A stretch of 64,000 bases of DNA from Sutcliffiella cohnii (lineage in GTDB: Bacteria > Bacillota > Bacilli > Bacillales > Bacillaceae_I): assembly GCF_002250055.1 (NCBI RefSeq), contig NZ_CP018866.1, forward strand, positions 3,092,501 through 3,156,500. Reading direction: 5' to 3'. The notes beneath the pieces are model-generated. The model saw only the letters and a list, made by a program, of their open reading frames with translations. It had not been told where the DNA came from and did no database searches. Of this stretch, positions 49,614 to 59,246 are shown one piece after another. How positions within the stretch are numbered: position 1 is the stretch's first letter; each line of letters begins with the position of its first letter. A program made the position numbers and the translations under genes.

Positions 49614-50633
49614 TTATTTCAGGTTCGCCAATTTTAATAATAACAACTCAATTGCTAACCGTTTGTCGATGTTCCCGCTTTTCATGGAATAATCCGCTTC
49701 CGCTAAATTATCAATTAAGTTCATTAGTTCCGGCCTGCTAAAACGGCGTCCGTGTTGAGCTGCCAATTTTACTCTATATGGGTGGACCTTTACGATACTT
49801 GCGATTTTTTGTTGGCTATAACCTTGCTCTGTCAGATCTTTCACTTGGTACACTAAACGAAATTGATTTGTTAACAATGCATGTATTTTAATTGGTTCCT
49901 CGTTGTTACGATACAATTCAAATAATATTTCAAGGGCGCGATCTATTTTTCTTTGAACAATACTTTCAATTAGTTCAAAAACATTATGTTCCATTGTCTT
50001 TGCCGCTAATTTTTGTACCACTTCTGTTGTAATATTACCAGAGCCAATATACATGGCCATCTTGTTTATTTCTTGGGCAAGGACGGCTAAGTGTACTCCA
50101 GCAATTTTTAATAATTCTTCCGCAGCATCTTCCTCTATTCCAGTCCCGTATTCTTTAGCTTTTTGAGTTATCCATTGCTTTAAATCTCGTTCATTTAATG
50201 TATTAGCTTCTAATACGTCTGAAGTCTTTTTTAATGTTTTTACAATCTTTTTCCGCTCATCTAGCTTTTCATACGATGCTAATATAACAAATACCGTATA
50301 TGGAGCTGGTGATTCAATATAGGATAAAAAGCGATCTATATTATGTTCTACTTTACTTTTATTTTTTTCAGCCGTTAAAAAGAACGGATTAGTTATAATT
50401 ACAACCCTTTTCTCCCCCATAAACGGCAATGTTTCTGCATCCTCGATAGCCAAATCGATCGAAGTTTCTTCCATATCATAAGAAGATAAATTAAAATCAT
50501 GCTCATGTTCTTCTAATACATTTTCAATAATAGCGTTTTTCATTTCTTGTAATAAATATTGTTCGGAACCGTATAATAAATAAATGTTGGCGAATTTTTT
50601 GGCTTTTAGCTTTTTTATTTGTTCTAATAACAT
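49614..50633 (-). CDS. holA: DNA polymerase III delta subunit
   Basis: HolA (339 residues; YqeN) is the clamp-loader delta subunit that opens the sliding clamp. It has an AAA+-like N-terminal domain without an ATPase motif (YLLYGSEQYLLQEM, LPFMGEKRVVIITNP, YTVFVILASYEKLDERKK split) and a C-terminal helical domain (EEPIKIHALLTNQFRLVYQVK). GGGAG seven bases upstream supports ATG 50633 rather than a codon seven earlier. It follows comEC in gene order but is separated by yqzM on the opposite strand. Confidence 0.93.
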   Translation of the reverse strand: MLLEQIKKLKAKKFANIYLLYGSEQYLLQEMKNAIIENVLEEHEHDFNLSSYDMEETSIDLAIEDAETLPFMGEKRVVIITNPFFLTAEKNKSKVEHNIDRFLSYIESPAPYTVFVILASYEKLDERKKIVKTLKKTSDVLEANTLNERDLKQWITQKAKEYGTGIEEDAAEELLKIAGVHLAVLAQEINKMAMYIGSGNITTEVVQKLAAKTMEHNVFELIESIVQRKIDRALEILFELYRNNEEPIKIHALLTNQFRLVYQVKDLTEQGYSQQKIASIVKVHPYRVKLAAQHGRRFSRPELMNLIDNLAEADYSMKSGNIDKRLAIELLLLKLANLK

Positions 50634-50732
50634 ATGTATACTCCCGTCATTCAATCATTTCTGTCATTATCGTAACGAGAAATTTTCGAATTGACAAGTG
50701 TTTTAAAAACAGTTCTTTAAATGAATGCAAAA

Positions 50733-50821
50733 GAGGATTAGTTCTCCTTCCAAAAGTCAAACTAATCCTCCATTTTATATAAACGTTAACAAATAAGCCC
50801 CAGGATTCTTACCTGTTAACG
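50733..50821. other. Two consecutive inverted repeats between holA and yqzM
   Basis: GAGGATTAGTT/AACTAATCCTC (50733-50770) and CGTTAACA/TGTTAACG (50784-50821) lie in a gap of about 340 bases. Neither adjoins a gene end. The first has a T-rich flank in both directions. The rest of 50634-50976 contains a possible yqzM promoter (TATACT at 50948-50953 with a weak -35). Confidence 0.5.
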
Positions 50822-50976
50822 ATATAACTGAACCGGCCGGTGTGTACTAATTATGATGTCCGATTCTTTCTGAACTATTTGTGACAACTCTTGTCAGTGG
50901 TGGAAAACTAAAATTTTCAACATGTAGATTTTTTAGGATGAATCGCTTATACTAATGATGGTAGGGAGGGATACTT

Positions 50977-51111
50977 ATGAACGAATTTGAAAAAAGCGTC
51001 CAAACAAAACGTAACGACGTTGTTGATTCTGGTATTGGCTTTGTCGTATCCTTCGGCTTTTTCGCAACACTCTTTATAATGGCAACAGTGATTCACTTTT
51101 TAGCATCTTAA
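50977..51111 (+). CDS. yqzM: YqzM family small membrane protein
   Basis: A 44-residue frame begins MNEFEKSVQTKRNDVVDSGI and then has one transmembrane helix (about residues 20-42, FVVSFGFFATLFIMATVIHFL). It is clearly the YqzM family found between holA and comEC in Bacilli. Its function is unknown. GGGAGGG lies eight bases before the ATG, and a terminator follows. Confidence 0.92.
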   Translation: MNEFEKSVQTKRNDVVDSGIGFVVSFGFFATLFIMATVIHFLAS

Positions 51112-51182
51112 TTACGGCATTACATAATACCGTACTTGTTTCATCACAGCCAGTTGTGAAAAAGTAAGGGTACCGTATAAAA

Positions 51183-51212
51183 GAGACTGCAGAGACAGCA
51201 GTCTCTTTTTTC
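51183..51212. terminator. Bidirectional terminator between yqzM and comEC
   Basis: GAGACTGC pairs with GCAGTCTC around seven bases, then seven T on the plus strand. A short T-run is also present on the minus strand. Confidence 0.82.
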
Positions 51213-51255
51213 ATGTAGATTAGGCGCCAAACGATTTTATTATGGATACAATATA

Positions 51256-53547
51256 TTATGGTAATACAGTTGAAAATGTTCCACTTCTTGTTGTGAATTT
51301 ATAGAAAATAGCTCCATTTTCATCTGTACGGAAAATTCGCACTTTCTCGTCGTGTAACCTTTGTAATACTTCAACGTCAGGGTGACCGTACCGATTGTTT
51401 CTTCCAACTGAAATTATACCAATATTAGGGTTTACCGCTTGTAAAAACGGTTCTGTCGTTGAAGTAGCGCTTCCGTGATGAGCTATTAATAATACATCCG
51501 CACTAAGTGATGGATAAAGGTTTAATAGCTTCTCCTCCGCTTCTTTTTCCATATCACCTGTAAAAAGCCATGTTAGACCGCCTAGTTCCGTTAAAATGGC
51601 AATAGAATCATTATTTTTATTTTCATACATTACATCTGGCATTAATATACGGAAAACATATTTACCTACCTTCCAACTCTCACCACTTCGTACATATCGA
51701 ATTGGTACGTTTTGTCTCATTGCATCTTCAATAAATTGTTCTTCTAATTCATCTCGGCCAAATGTAAATGGAACAACGGTTTCTTTTACATTGAGACTAT
51801 CCCATAGAACTTCGGCATTTCCGAAATGATCGTAATGACCGTGTGTAATGATGAGTTTATCTAGAGTACGAACGCCTTCTGCTTTTAATAACGGCAAAAG
51901 AATCTGTTGCCCACTATGAAATTCATTTCTCCTTTTTCTCCACTCTTCCTTTTCAAAAGGAATTTCACCGCCAGTGTCAATTAGAAATGCACCTTGACCA
52001 TACGGTAGTTTTACAACGATTGCTGTACCTTGACCTATATCTATAACAATTACCTTCCCGTATGAAGTAAAATACCCACTGTTTAATTGTCCAAAACAAA
52101 GGACACATAATAAACTAAAAATAATTATTATTCTTTTTCGGTTACCAGTTTCGATGTAATAAAAAAGCGCAATAATAATCGCATAAAAAATACATACCAT
52201 GAGCAACTGTGGTTTTCCAAAAGATAAATGTCCAAACGGAACATCGGCCAGATAGATGGCTAAATCGTTCATTACTGTTAAAGGCCATTGCATAAAAGGG
52301 AAAATAGCGGAGAGGTAGCCACCGCCTAATATACAAAGGATAAATATAATAAAACTTAGCGGAAGGATAAAAAGCGAATAAAAAGGCACATAAATTGTAT
52401 TTAATAAAAAGCTCCATAAGGATATTTCGTAAAAGTGATAAATAATGATTGGAAATGACGCTAATTGTGCGATGAAGGAAACGAGTAAGACACGAACAAA
52501 GGAGCTTTTTACTGCTTGAATTATTTTAGTCGAAAGGAGTAAAGCCAAACTTACGGAAAAAGAAAGTTGGAATCCAACATGAAACAAAAAATAAGGGTTG
52601 ATTATTAGCAATACGATACAAGCCAGTCCGATTGCATCAACTGCTAACAGTCGTTTTTTTTGAAGCATGAAAATTAGGACAAATCCCGTCATACAGCTTG
52701 CCCTAATAACAGATGGAGCTGCTCCGGCAATAATTACGTAAAAAGGTAAGAACAATAATAACAATTTCAACGCACGCTCTCGAGTTATTCCGACCCGAAC
52801 ACATATATAAAAAAGAAAACCCGTTAGTACTCCTACGTGTAAACCAGAAATTGCTAACAAATGAACAATCCCTAACTTTTGATAGGCGGTTAATGTATTT
52901 TCTTCAATAAATTTTCTTTCCCCAAATAACAATGCAATGATAAAGCTACTGGCTGGTGTAGGTATTTCTTCTTGAATGAGTGTCATTCCGCTTTGTCTAA
53001 ATTGTTGGAGTTTTGTAAAAATAGTCTCTGATTCCTTACAAGAAGTAGGAAGAGCATTTAATTCGTATACCCAATGTATCTTTTGGTGATATAAATATTG
53101 GTTATAGTTAAATGCATAGAGGTTAGTTGGATAGGAAGGTTTCTTTAATCGACCAGACCAAATACATTTGGCTCCTGGAAAAAGTTCTTTTGCTTGCTGT
53201 GTTTCGGTTTTCGAAGACATAAAATATTGGACAACTAATTTTTCACCACTAGTCTTAATTGTAAAACTGACTTTATCACCATCTATATCGATAATGGATA
53301 TTATCTCACCTACGATGTGTTCACCATCAGCTTCTGTAAACTTTGTAACATTATTAGCATCGAAGATAAAAATATAAATACATCCGAACAGAAAAAAACT
53401 AATCGTAAGAAAAACGGTTCGTCGCTGTTGCAAACAAAAAAAGAAAAGGTACAACAATAAAAGGGCAAGCAACCACCAAGAGAAGTAGGTAGCTGCTATA
53501 CCTAAACAGAAGGAAATAGCAATATGTAATAAATCACCTTTCCTCAA
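51256..53547 (-). CDS. comEC: DNA internalization competence protein ComEC
   Basis: ComEC (about 763 residues) forms the membrane channel for single-stranded DNA uptake and carries a nuclease-like domain. It has N-terminal helices and an OB-like extracellular region, a central competence domain with many helices (GIVHLLAISGLHVGVLTG near residue 230), and a C-terminal metallo-beta-lactamase domain with DIGQGTAIVV, LIDTGG, THGHYDHFGN and IAHHGS. TTG at 53547 behind AAAGGTG is my preferred start. Another TTG eight codons upstream overlaps comEB. It is the last gene of the comEA-comEB-comEC run. Confidence 0.93.
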   Translation of the reverse strand: MRKGDLLHIAISFCLGIAATYFSWWLLALLLLYLFFFCLQQRRTVFLTISFFLFGCIYIFIFDANNVTKFTEADGEHIVGEIISIIDIDGDKVSFTIKTSGEKLVVQYFMSSKTETQQAKELFPGAKCIWSGRLKKPSYPTNLYAFNYNQYLYHQKIHWVYELNALPTSCKESETIFTKLQQFRQSGMTLIQEEIPTPASSFIIALLFGERKFIEENTLTAYQKLGIVHLLAISGLHVGVLTGFLFYICVRVGITRERALKLLLLFLPFYVIIAGAAPSVIRASCMTGFVLIFMLQKKRLLAVDAIGLACIVLLIINPYFLFHVGFQLSFSVSLALLLSTKIIQAVKSSFVRVLLVSFIAQLASFPIIIYHFYEISLWSFLLNTIYVPFYSLFILPLSFIIFILCILGGGYLSAIFPFMQWPLTVMNDLAIYLADVPFGHLSFGKPQLLMVCIFYAIIIALFYYIETGNRKRIIIIFSLLCVLCFGQLNSGYFTSYGKVIVIDIGQGTAIVVKLPYGQGAFLIDTGGEIPFEKEEWRKRRNEFHSGQQILLPLLKAEGVRTLDKLIITHGHYDHFGNAEVLWDSLNVKETVVPFTFGRDELEEQFIEDAMRQNVPIRYVRSGESWKVGKYVFRILMPDVMYENKNNDSIAILTELGGLTWLFTGDMEKEAEEKLLNLYPSLSADVLLIAHHGSATSTTEPFLQAVNPNIGIISVGRNNRYGHPDVEVLQRLHDEKVRIFRTDENGAIFYKFTTRSGTFSTVLP

Positions 53548-53554
53548 TTTCTCA

Positions 53555-54124
53555 TTACACCTTTCGTTCAAAAAGCTTGTCTATTTTTTCACTGTAATTC
53601 AATAATTCTTCCTTTGTTGTACCTGTTGCTTCCAATTTTATTAACAGTTCATCAAAGAGTTCACGTTTTGCAGAAAAATCCGGATCTACCGCATCCTCGG
53701 CCATGACGACTTTTTCTGTTCTTACATTTGCTTGTTTAAAGAGTTCTTCTGCGTAAGGGTGATTTTTATAATCTTGAGCATAGTATACAACTTTAATGCC
53801 AGCTTGAATGAGAGACTTGCAGCAGTGTAAACAAGGGAAATGAGTAACATATATTTCTGCACCTTCTGTAGGAACACCGAATTTAGCACATTGCAAAAGG
53901 GCATTTACTTCTGCATGAATAGTTCGTACACAATGATTATCAATTACATAGCACCCTTCGTCTATGCAGTGTACTCCTCCAGCGATCGAACCGTTATATC
54001 CTCCAGCAATGATACGTTTATCTCGAACGATTGTTGCTCCAACCGCAAGTCTTGTACAAGTACTTCGAAGAGCTAGCAAATGGCTTTGCGCCATAAAATA
54101 TTGATTCCACGAAATTCTAGCCAC
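53555..54124 (-). CDS. comEB: dCMP deaminase-like competence protein ComEB
   Basis: This 189-residue protein of the dCMP/cytidine deaminase family contains the zinc motif HAEVNALLQCA (H and catalytic E) and PCLHCC. In B. subtilis ComEB assists localisation of the uptake machinery and is not strictly required for uptake; the enzymatic role is presumably dCMP to dUMP. It starts at GTG behind GAGGAGGATAAAAA. It overlaps or abuts comEC and lies about 60 bases after comEA. Confidence 0.93.
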   Translation of the reverse strand: MARISWNQYFMAQSHLLALRSTCTRLAVGATIVRDKRIIAGGYNGSIAGGVHCIDEGCYVIDNHCVRTIHAEVNALLQCAKFGVPTEGAEIYVTHFPCLHCCKSLIQAGIKVVYYAQDYKNHPYAEELFKQANVRTEKVVMAEDAVDPDFSAKRELFDELLIKLEATGTTKEELLNYSEKIDKLFERKV

Positions 54125-54185
54125 TTTTTATCCTCCTCTATTTTTTTATAATTTAAGTGTACAAGCAGAATGGTGAATAGGCAAT

Positions 54186-54830
54186 TTAATTTCCTACAAT
54201 AATTTCATCTCGAATGCTTGCTAACGATTTGTCACCGATTCCCGACACATTGACTAATTCATCTACCGACTTGAAAAATCCATGCTCCTCTCGATAGCGA
54301 ACGATCGCTTTTGCTTTTGAAGGACCGATCCCAGTTAGTTTCGTAAGCTCTTCTTCTGATGCACTATTAATGTTAATTTTCCCCTCTGATTCACCGGAAG
54401 AACTATTTATCGGCTGAGTAGTAACCGCTACATCCATCATTTCCTCCCCGTGCTTAGGTACGTAAATGACCATTTCATCTGTTACTAGAGCCGCTAGATT
54501 AACATGGTGGCTATTAGCTTCTTCCGTAAATCCTCCCGCTTTCATAATCGCATCCATCACTCGTTCTCCTGTAGTTAATTGATAAACACCCGGTATGTTA
54601 ACCTCGCCTTTTACATCTACAATTACGAGTATATTGTTTTCTTCGCTTTTCTCCTCAGTTATCGGATCTACATGTTCACCTTCATAATCCTCTACTTCAT
54701 CTTGAATTTCAATCCAATCATCCTCATTCGATAAAAATAGTGGTTGAAGAAAGTAAAACAGGCAACAGCCAATTAGAATACCTATCCCAATTAAAAACTT
54801 ATTTTTATGAACTTCAAATGTTTCTTTCAT
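54186..54830 (-). CDS. comEA: Competence DNA receptor ComEA
   Basis: ComEA (214 residues) is the membrane-anchored double-stranded DNA receptor for transformation. A transmembrane anchor (about residues 10-30) is followed by an acidic linker, an SLBB-like domain (VDVKGEVNIPGVYQL and TGERVMDAIMKAGGF) and a C-terminal helix-hairpin-helix pair (KININSASEEELTKLTGIG and GFFKSVDELVNVSGIG). The start at 54830 was preferred because the ATG four codons upstream is too close to AAAGGATG. It heads the comE operon, divergent from comER. Confidence 0.94.
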   Translation of the reverse strand: MKETFEVHKNKFLIGIGILIGCCLFYFLQPLFLSNEDDWIEIQDEVEDYEGEHVDPITEEKSEENNILVIVDVKGEVNIPGVYQLTTGERVMDAIMKAGGFTEEANSHHVNLAALVTDEMVIYVPKHGEEMMDVAVTTQPINSSSGESEGKININSASEEELTKLTGIGPSKAKAIVRYREEHGFFKSVDELVNVSGIGDKSLASIRDEIIVGN

Positions 54831-54917
54831 GGAAGTTTTCATCCTTTCTATTCATATTTCATACAAAGTACACATATAGTTTAGGAGAGAAATCACGGTT
54901 AAAAGGAGGGAACAATA

Positions 54918-55736
54918 ATGAAAATAGGATTTATTGGCACAGGAAATATGGGGACCATCCTTATTGACGCATTTGTTGAATCACATGCAGTACCTCCTGA
55001 AAATATAACGATTACGAATCGTACTATAAAAAAAGCACTAACAATACAAGAAAGATATAATGACGTTAACGTTAAACATTCAGGTGAAGAAGTTGCAAAA
55101 GAAAGTGATGTTATCTTTATTTGCGTAAAACCATTAGAGATTCGTCCCCTTTTAACAAAACTTCTTCCGAATTTAAATAAGGAGCAATGCATCGTCTCCA
55201 TTACAAGCCCCGTGTCTGTTGAACAATTAGAAAGTGTAGTACCGTGCCAAATCGCAAGAATCATTCCGAGTATTACGAATCAAGCACTCGCTGGTGTTTC
55301 GTTATTTACGTATGGACAATCGATGGGAAAAGATTATAAAGACTACTTATGGCGATTATTTTCCCAACTTTCTACACCGATTGAAATTGAGAACAATGTA
55401 ACAAGAGTTGCTTCCGATATCGTAAGTTGTGGACCAGCATTTTTCAGCTATTTGCTACAAAGATTTATTGACGCTGCAGTAAGCGAAACGGAAATTTCAC
55501 ATGAGCAAGCAACTTCCCTCGCTAGTGAGATGATGATCGGTATGGGTAAATTGTTAGAAAAGCAAATTTTTACTCTTCCAACCCTACAAGAGAAAGTTTG
55601 TGTAAAGGGTGGTGTAACTGGAGAAGGAATAAAAGTACTAGAAGGAGAACTAGGTGAAATATTTCATCATTTATTCCATAAGACACACGATAAATATTAC
55701 GAAGATATTAGTGAAGTGGATGACCAATTTAAATAA
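54918..55736 (+). CDS. comER: Late competence protein ComER (pyrroline-5-carboxylate reductase family)
   Basis: The 272-residue protein starts with the Rossmann motif IGFIGTGNMGTIL (residues 3-15). It also has FICVKPLEIRPLL, VSITSPVSVEQLE and, near the C-terminus, KGGVTGEGIKVLE, all of the ProC family. It is named for its position divergent from comEA. B. subtilis comER is not required for competence, and relatives have been linked to sporulation and biofilm. AAAAGGAGGGAACAATA gives a strong start. Confidence 0.92.
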   Translation: MKIGFIGTGNMGTILIDAFVESHAVPPENITITNRTIKKALTIQERYNDVNVKHSGEEVAKESDVIFICVKPLEIRPLLTKLLPNLNKEQCIVSITSPVSVEQLESVVPCQIARIIPSITNQALAGVSLFTYGQSMGKDYKDYLWRLFSQLSTPIEIENNVTRVASDIVSCGPAFFSYLLQRFIDAAVSETEISHEQATSLASEMMIGMGKLLEKQIFTLPTLQEKVCVKGGVTGEGIKVLEGELGEIFHHLFHKTHDKYYEDISEVDDQFK

Positions 55737-55813
55737 TACGATATTTCCATACAAAAATCCTTTATCATGTACCATTTTTTATTAAGTTTTTGTTTAGGTA
55801 AATTTGTTACAGT

Positions 55814-55858
55814 AAAAAGAGCAAAAAGAGTAGTCCACATTACTCTTCTTGCTCTTTT
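55814..55858. terminator. Bidirectional terminator between comER and yqeM
   Basis: A long imperfect stem, AAAGAGCAA...AAGAGTAGT with ACTACTCTT-like and TTGCTCTTT arms, sits between the convergent stops with T/A runs on both sides. Confidence 0.8.
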
Positions 55859-56606
55859 ATTTTTTACACACGAAATATAATCTTTCAGAAGTATCACTTA
55901 CCGGTAAAAATGGTTCATCTCCATAAAGTGAAACGATTGAAAACCCAATTTCCTGTAGCCATGCTTGAAATTGCTCGATTGGATAAGTGCGTTGTTTATG
56001 TAATTCATCAATTCTTTCATATTGATCCGTATCTTCATCCAAAACAAAAAAAGTAAGCTCATGCTCGATACTATTCTTATATTCACCTTTAAATGAGTTC
56101 CAAATATAGGATACTTCATCTTCAACTAGAGTGAACGTGGAACTAGCAAACACTTCATTTATTTTGTAAGCTGAGTGGACATCAAACAAGAAGATTCCAC
56201 CTTCTTTTAGCTGATCATAAACAGAAGAAAACGTTTGAATCACTTCTTGTTCCGATTGTAAGTAATTTATAGAATCTAAAAAGATAACGATACAATCTTG
56301 TCGCTCAAACCCTTGAAGTTCCGCCATGTTTTGTTGAAAAAAGGGAATGGGTATTTGTGCTTCGAATGCTTTCTCATTTGCAATTGCAAGCATATCTTCC
56401 GACAAGTCTACCCCAGTTACATCCCACCCCTTTTTCGCAAATCGAACCGAGAGCTCTCCTGTACCACAAGCAACATCTAAAATGGAGAATGATTCCTCGT
56501 TCAGGAAATATTGTTCTTTTATTTTTCCTACAAGCGTTACCCATTGATCATATGGTACATCTTCCATAAGCTTGTCGTAAATAAAAGCAAATTGTTCGTA
56601 AGCCAT
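55857..56606 (-). CDS. yqeM: Class I SAM-dependent methyltransferase YqeM
   Basis: The 249-residue methyltransferase has the SAM motif ILDVACGTGELSVRFAKKG (about residues 44-62) and a following VTGVDLSEDML acidic loop. It is the last gene of the yqeG operon in Bacilli. The substrate is unknown. Its start lies three bases after the rsfS stop, so it is translated with that gene. A terminator follows. Confidence 0.9.
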   Translation of the reverse strand: MAYEQFAFIYDKLMEDVPYDQWVTLVGKIKEQYFLNEESFSILDVACGTGELSVRFAKKGWDVTGVDLSEDMLAIANEKAFEAQIPIPFFQQNMAELQGFERQDCIVIFLDSINYLQSEQEVIQTFSSVYDQLKEGGIFLFDVHSAYKINEVFASSTFTLVEDEVSYIWNSFKGEYKNSIEHELTFFVLDEDTDQYERIDELHKQRTYPIEQFQAWLQEIGFSIVSLYGDEPFLPVSDTSERLYFVCKK

Positions 56607-56608
56607 TA

Positions 56609-56959
56609 TTATATTCCGCTAATTTGTAGATCAACACGCGGAGCATCGCCCCAAAGTCGTTCTAAGTTATAATACATACGCTCTTCACGATGGAAAACAT
56701 GAGCAATAACATCGCCTAGATCAATTAAAATCCAGCGCGCTTCGTCAAACCCTTCCATTCTTCGTACAGACACTCCTTGTTCTTCCGCTTTTTCTTTAAT
56801 TTCTCTCGCAATCGCTTGTACTTGTTTATCTGAATTACCATGGCAAATAAAAAAGTAATCCGACACTAATGAAATTCCTTGCATGTTTAGCGCAACTAAA
56901 TCTTCCGCTCTTTTATCATCTGCAGCCTTCGCTGTAATTTGTAATAAGTTTTCGTTCAT
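56609..56959 (-). CDS. rsfS: Ribosomal silencing factor RsfS
   Basis: RsfS (116 residues; YqeL, iojap family) binds L14 and blocks 30S-50S joining when nutrients are scarce. The family signature ADDKRAEDLVALNMQGIS and FFICHGNSDKQVQAIA are visible, as is EGFDEARWILIDLGDVIAHVF (split) near residues 78-98. It overlaps yqeK by four bases (ATGA), indicating coupled translation. Confidence 0.95.
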   Translation of the reverse strand: MNENLLQITAKAADDKRAEDLVALNMQGISLVSDYFFICHGNSDKQVQAIAREIKEKAEEQGVSVRRMEGFDEARWILIDLGDVIAHVFHREERMYYNLERLWGDAPRVDLQISGI

Positions 56960-57534
56960 CCTTTGTTTCCTCCCTTTATTTTTAAAAGTAAGTCATTATA
57001 TGCATCCACTGTTTTGGGGTAAATTCGTTGATTTCGTTTTAAAAGAAATTGAATAGTATTGCGTAATGATTGAACGACCGCTATATCTAAATTTTCTTTC
57101 GCAGATTGCCTCACTTCTTCTACACCTGGAAAATCACGTCCCGGTTCAATATAATCTGCCAAAAAAATAACTTTATCTAGCAAGGTCATATTTATTCTTC
57201 CCGAAGTATGATACTTAATTGCATCAAGAATTTCAGAGTCCTTTACGCCAACTTCTTTTTCTACGAGAAACGCACCAACTGGAGCATGCCACAATTCTTC
57301 ATTATGCTCTACTAAGTCTGACGCCATATGTTGTGTGATAATAATATGACGCATTTCTTCAACCGGGCGAAATTTTGCATAATCATGAAAAATCGCAGCG
57401 ATTTCTGCTTTTTGCGTATCTGCTCCAAACCGATTTGCTAACTGAATTGCTGTTTCCATCACACCGACTGTATGTATATATCTTTTTTCCGTTAGTGCTT
57501 CTTTTACAATTTGTAATGCTTTAGTTCTTTCCAT
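56956..57534 (-). CDS. yqeK: HD-domain hydrolase YqeK (Ap4A hydrolase)
   Basis: The 192-residue HD phosphohydrolase cleaves diadenosine tetraphosphate symmetrically in characterised homologs. The HD metal motif includes [21 protein letters not shown] and a later HAPVGA and YHTSGR. The start at 57534 follows AGGAGAATC and overlaps nadD by 14 bases. An upstream in-frame extension lies inside nadD. It belongs to the yqeG-yqeM operon. Confidence 0.93.
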   Translation of the reverse strand: MERTKALQIVKEALTEKRYIHTVGVMETAIQLANRFGADTQKAEIAAIFHDYAKFRPVEEMRHIIITQHMASDLVEHNEELWHAPVGAFLVEKEVGVKDSEILDAIKYHTSGRINMTLLDKVIFLADYIEPGRDFPGVEEVRQSAKENLDIAVVQSLRNTIQFLLKRNQRIYPKTVDAYNDLLLKIKGGNKG

Positions 57535-58090
57535 AGAGCCGATTCTCCTCAATGATATGCTCCACCTCTTGTGGAACAAAATATTGAATTGGTTTTCCTT
57601 CCTTTACTCTCTCTCTCACATTAGTGGAAGAAACATCAAAAAGTGGTGTTTCTACCTCTAAAACAGGGTACGGCGTTTCTAATTGGTAACCTGGTCGTTT
57701 TACCCCAACAAATTGTACTTTGTTAATTAGCTCATCAATTTTATACCAGTGGGGTAAATATTCTACCATGTCTGCCCCAATGATGAAGTTAAATTGTTTA
57801 TCTGGATGTTTTTTTAACAATAAAACAATCGTGTCATAGGAATAGGACGGACCTTCTCTATCTAACTCAATTGTCTCTAGTCGAAAGTGTTGATTATGGT
57901 TTATGGCAGTCTCAATCATTTGTATTCTTAGTTCTGTACTCGTAATCGAATCTCGTTGTTTGTGAGGAGGGATACGGTTAGGCATGAACCAAATTTCATC
58001 TAACGATAGTCGATGCTTCACTTCATTAGCAATAATTAAATGACCAATATGGGGAGGATCAAATGTTCCTCCGAAAATGCCAATCTTCAA
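57521..58090 (-). CDS. nadD: Nicotinate-nucleotide adenylyltransferase
   Basis: NadD (189 residues) adenylates nicotinate mononucleotide in NAD synthesis. The nucleotidyltransferase motif [12 protein letters not shown] (residues 7-18), PNRIPPHK and [10 protein letters not shown] are diagnostic. The start is TTG at 58090, six bases behind AAAGGAGGT, giving the B. subtilis length. An ATG six codons earlier is less likely. It lies between yhbY and yqeK. Confidence 0.95.
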   Translation of the reverse strand: MKIGIFGGTFDPPHIGHLIIANEVKHRLSLDEIWFMPNRIPPHKQRDSITSTELRIQMIETAINHNQHFRLETIELDREGPSYSYDTIVLLLKKHPDKQFNFIIGADMVEYLPHWYKIDELINKVQFVGVKRPGYQLETPYPVLEVETPLFDVSSTNVRERVKEGKPIQYFVPQEVEHIIEENRLYGKN

Positions 58091-58107
58091 TCCCTTACCT
58101 CCTTTCA

Positions 58108-58401
58108 TTAATTAGGTAATTGAAGTTGCTTATTTTCTCTCGATTGTTTATATAAAATAATCGTGTTTCCAATTACTTGTACTAACTCTGCTCTAGTTCC
58201 ATCTACAAGTTCTTCCGCAACTGTATGTTTATCATCTTCACAGTTTTGCAGGACGCTCACTTTTAATAATTCACGTGCTTCTAGAGCCTCAGAGATTTGC
58301 TTTACCATATTTTCATTCACTCCACCTTTACCTACTTGAAAAATCGGATCAAGATGATGTGCTTTTGAGCGTAAAAAACGTTTTTGTTTACCTGTTAACA
58401 T
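58108..58401 (-). CDS. yhbY: Ribosome assembly RNA-binding protein YhbY (CRM domain)
   Basis: The 97-residue CRM-domain protein (YqeI) binds pre-50S particles in relatives. [26 protein letters not shown] covers the N-terminal half (shown in part), and a GXXG-type VGKGGVNE loop is visible. It overlaps the aroE 3' end by seven bases, so translation is coupled in the yqeH-aroE-yhbY-nadD run. Confidence 0.94.
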   Translation of the reverse strand: MLTGKQKRFLRSKAHHLDPIFQVGKGGVNENMVKQISEALEARELLKVSVLQNCEDDKHTVAEELVDGTRAELVQVIGNTIILYKQSRENKQLQLPN

Positions 58402-59228
58402 GATGTAGTTCCTCCTAATTGTTGTTCAACTAACTTTGTCATTCTTTCCGTATCCGGATAAATACCAGTCCATAATTGGAAGGCCACAGCCCCTTGGTTT
58501 ACGAACATTGGTACTCCATTTTGCGTGATTGCTCCTAATTCAGAAGCCTTACTCAATAATGTAGTTTGTAGTGGATTATAGATTATATCACTAACAATTG
58601 CACCTTTTTTTAGTCCATCCAAACTTATCGGCATCTCGTTTACATGCGGATGCATTCCGACAGACGTTGTGTTTACGATAATATCATAATCCTCTATATT
58701 ATTTATTGTATCAAACGAGAAAACGTCACTTTTAAATGCTTCATATTCCTCTAATAAATCTGCCGCTTTTTTAGTAGAACGATTAACAATATCTACTTTT
58801 GCTGTTTTTTCTAAAAGAAGCGAATATACAATCGCACGTGATGCCCCTCCAGCTCCAATTACGAGTATTTTTTTATCATCTAGCTGCGTTACATTTTTTA
58901 ACCCGTTAACAAAGCCAACCCCGTCCGTATTGTATCCGATAAATGTTCCATTATCATTAACGACTGTATTAATAGCTCCTATTTTTTGCGCACCTTCATC
59001 AATTTCGTCCACTAAAGAAAGCATCCCTACTTTATGCGGGATCGTTATATTAAATCCTCTTACGCCAAGAGCACGAAATCCTTTCACCGCGTCCTCTAAA
59101 TTTTCAACTTCTACATGAAACGCGTCATAATAGCCTTTTATATGATGTTGAGCTAATGCGTCATTATGAATGAGCGGTGATAGTGAATGGGCAATAGGAC
59201 ATCCGATTACCCCATATAAATTACTCAT
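58395..59228 (-). CDS. aroE: Shikimate dehydrogenase
   Basis: AroE (277 residues) reduces 3-dehydroshikimate to shikimate with NADPH. The substrate-binding GCPIAHSLSPLIHN (residues 9-22), FNITIPHK with its catalytic lysine, and NTDGVGF are conserved. The Rossmann motif is VIGAGGASRAI (about 124-134). It is the only amino-acid biosynthesis gene in this ribosome-linked operon, an arrangement shared with B. subtilis. Confidence 0.96.
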   Translation of the reverse strand: MSNLYGVIGCPIAHSLSPLIHNDALAQHHIKGYYDAFHVEVENLEDAVKGFRALGVRGFNITIPHKVGMLSLVDEIDEGAQKIGAINTVVNDNGTFIGYNTDGVGFVNGLKNVTQLDDKKILVIGAGGASRAIVYSLLLEKTAKVDIVNRSTKKAADLLEEYEAFKSDVFSFDTINNIEDYDIIVNTTSVGMHPHVNEMPISLDGLKKGAIVSDIIYNPLQTTLLSKASELGAITQNGVPMFVNQGAVAFQLWTGIYPDTERMTKLVEQQLGGTTSC

Positions 59229-59246
59229 TAATTTCCCCCACTTTAC

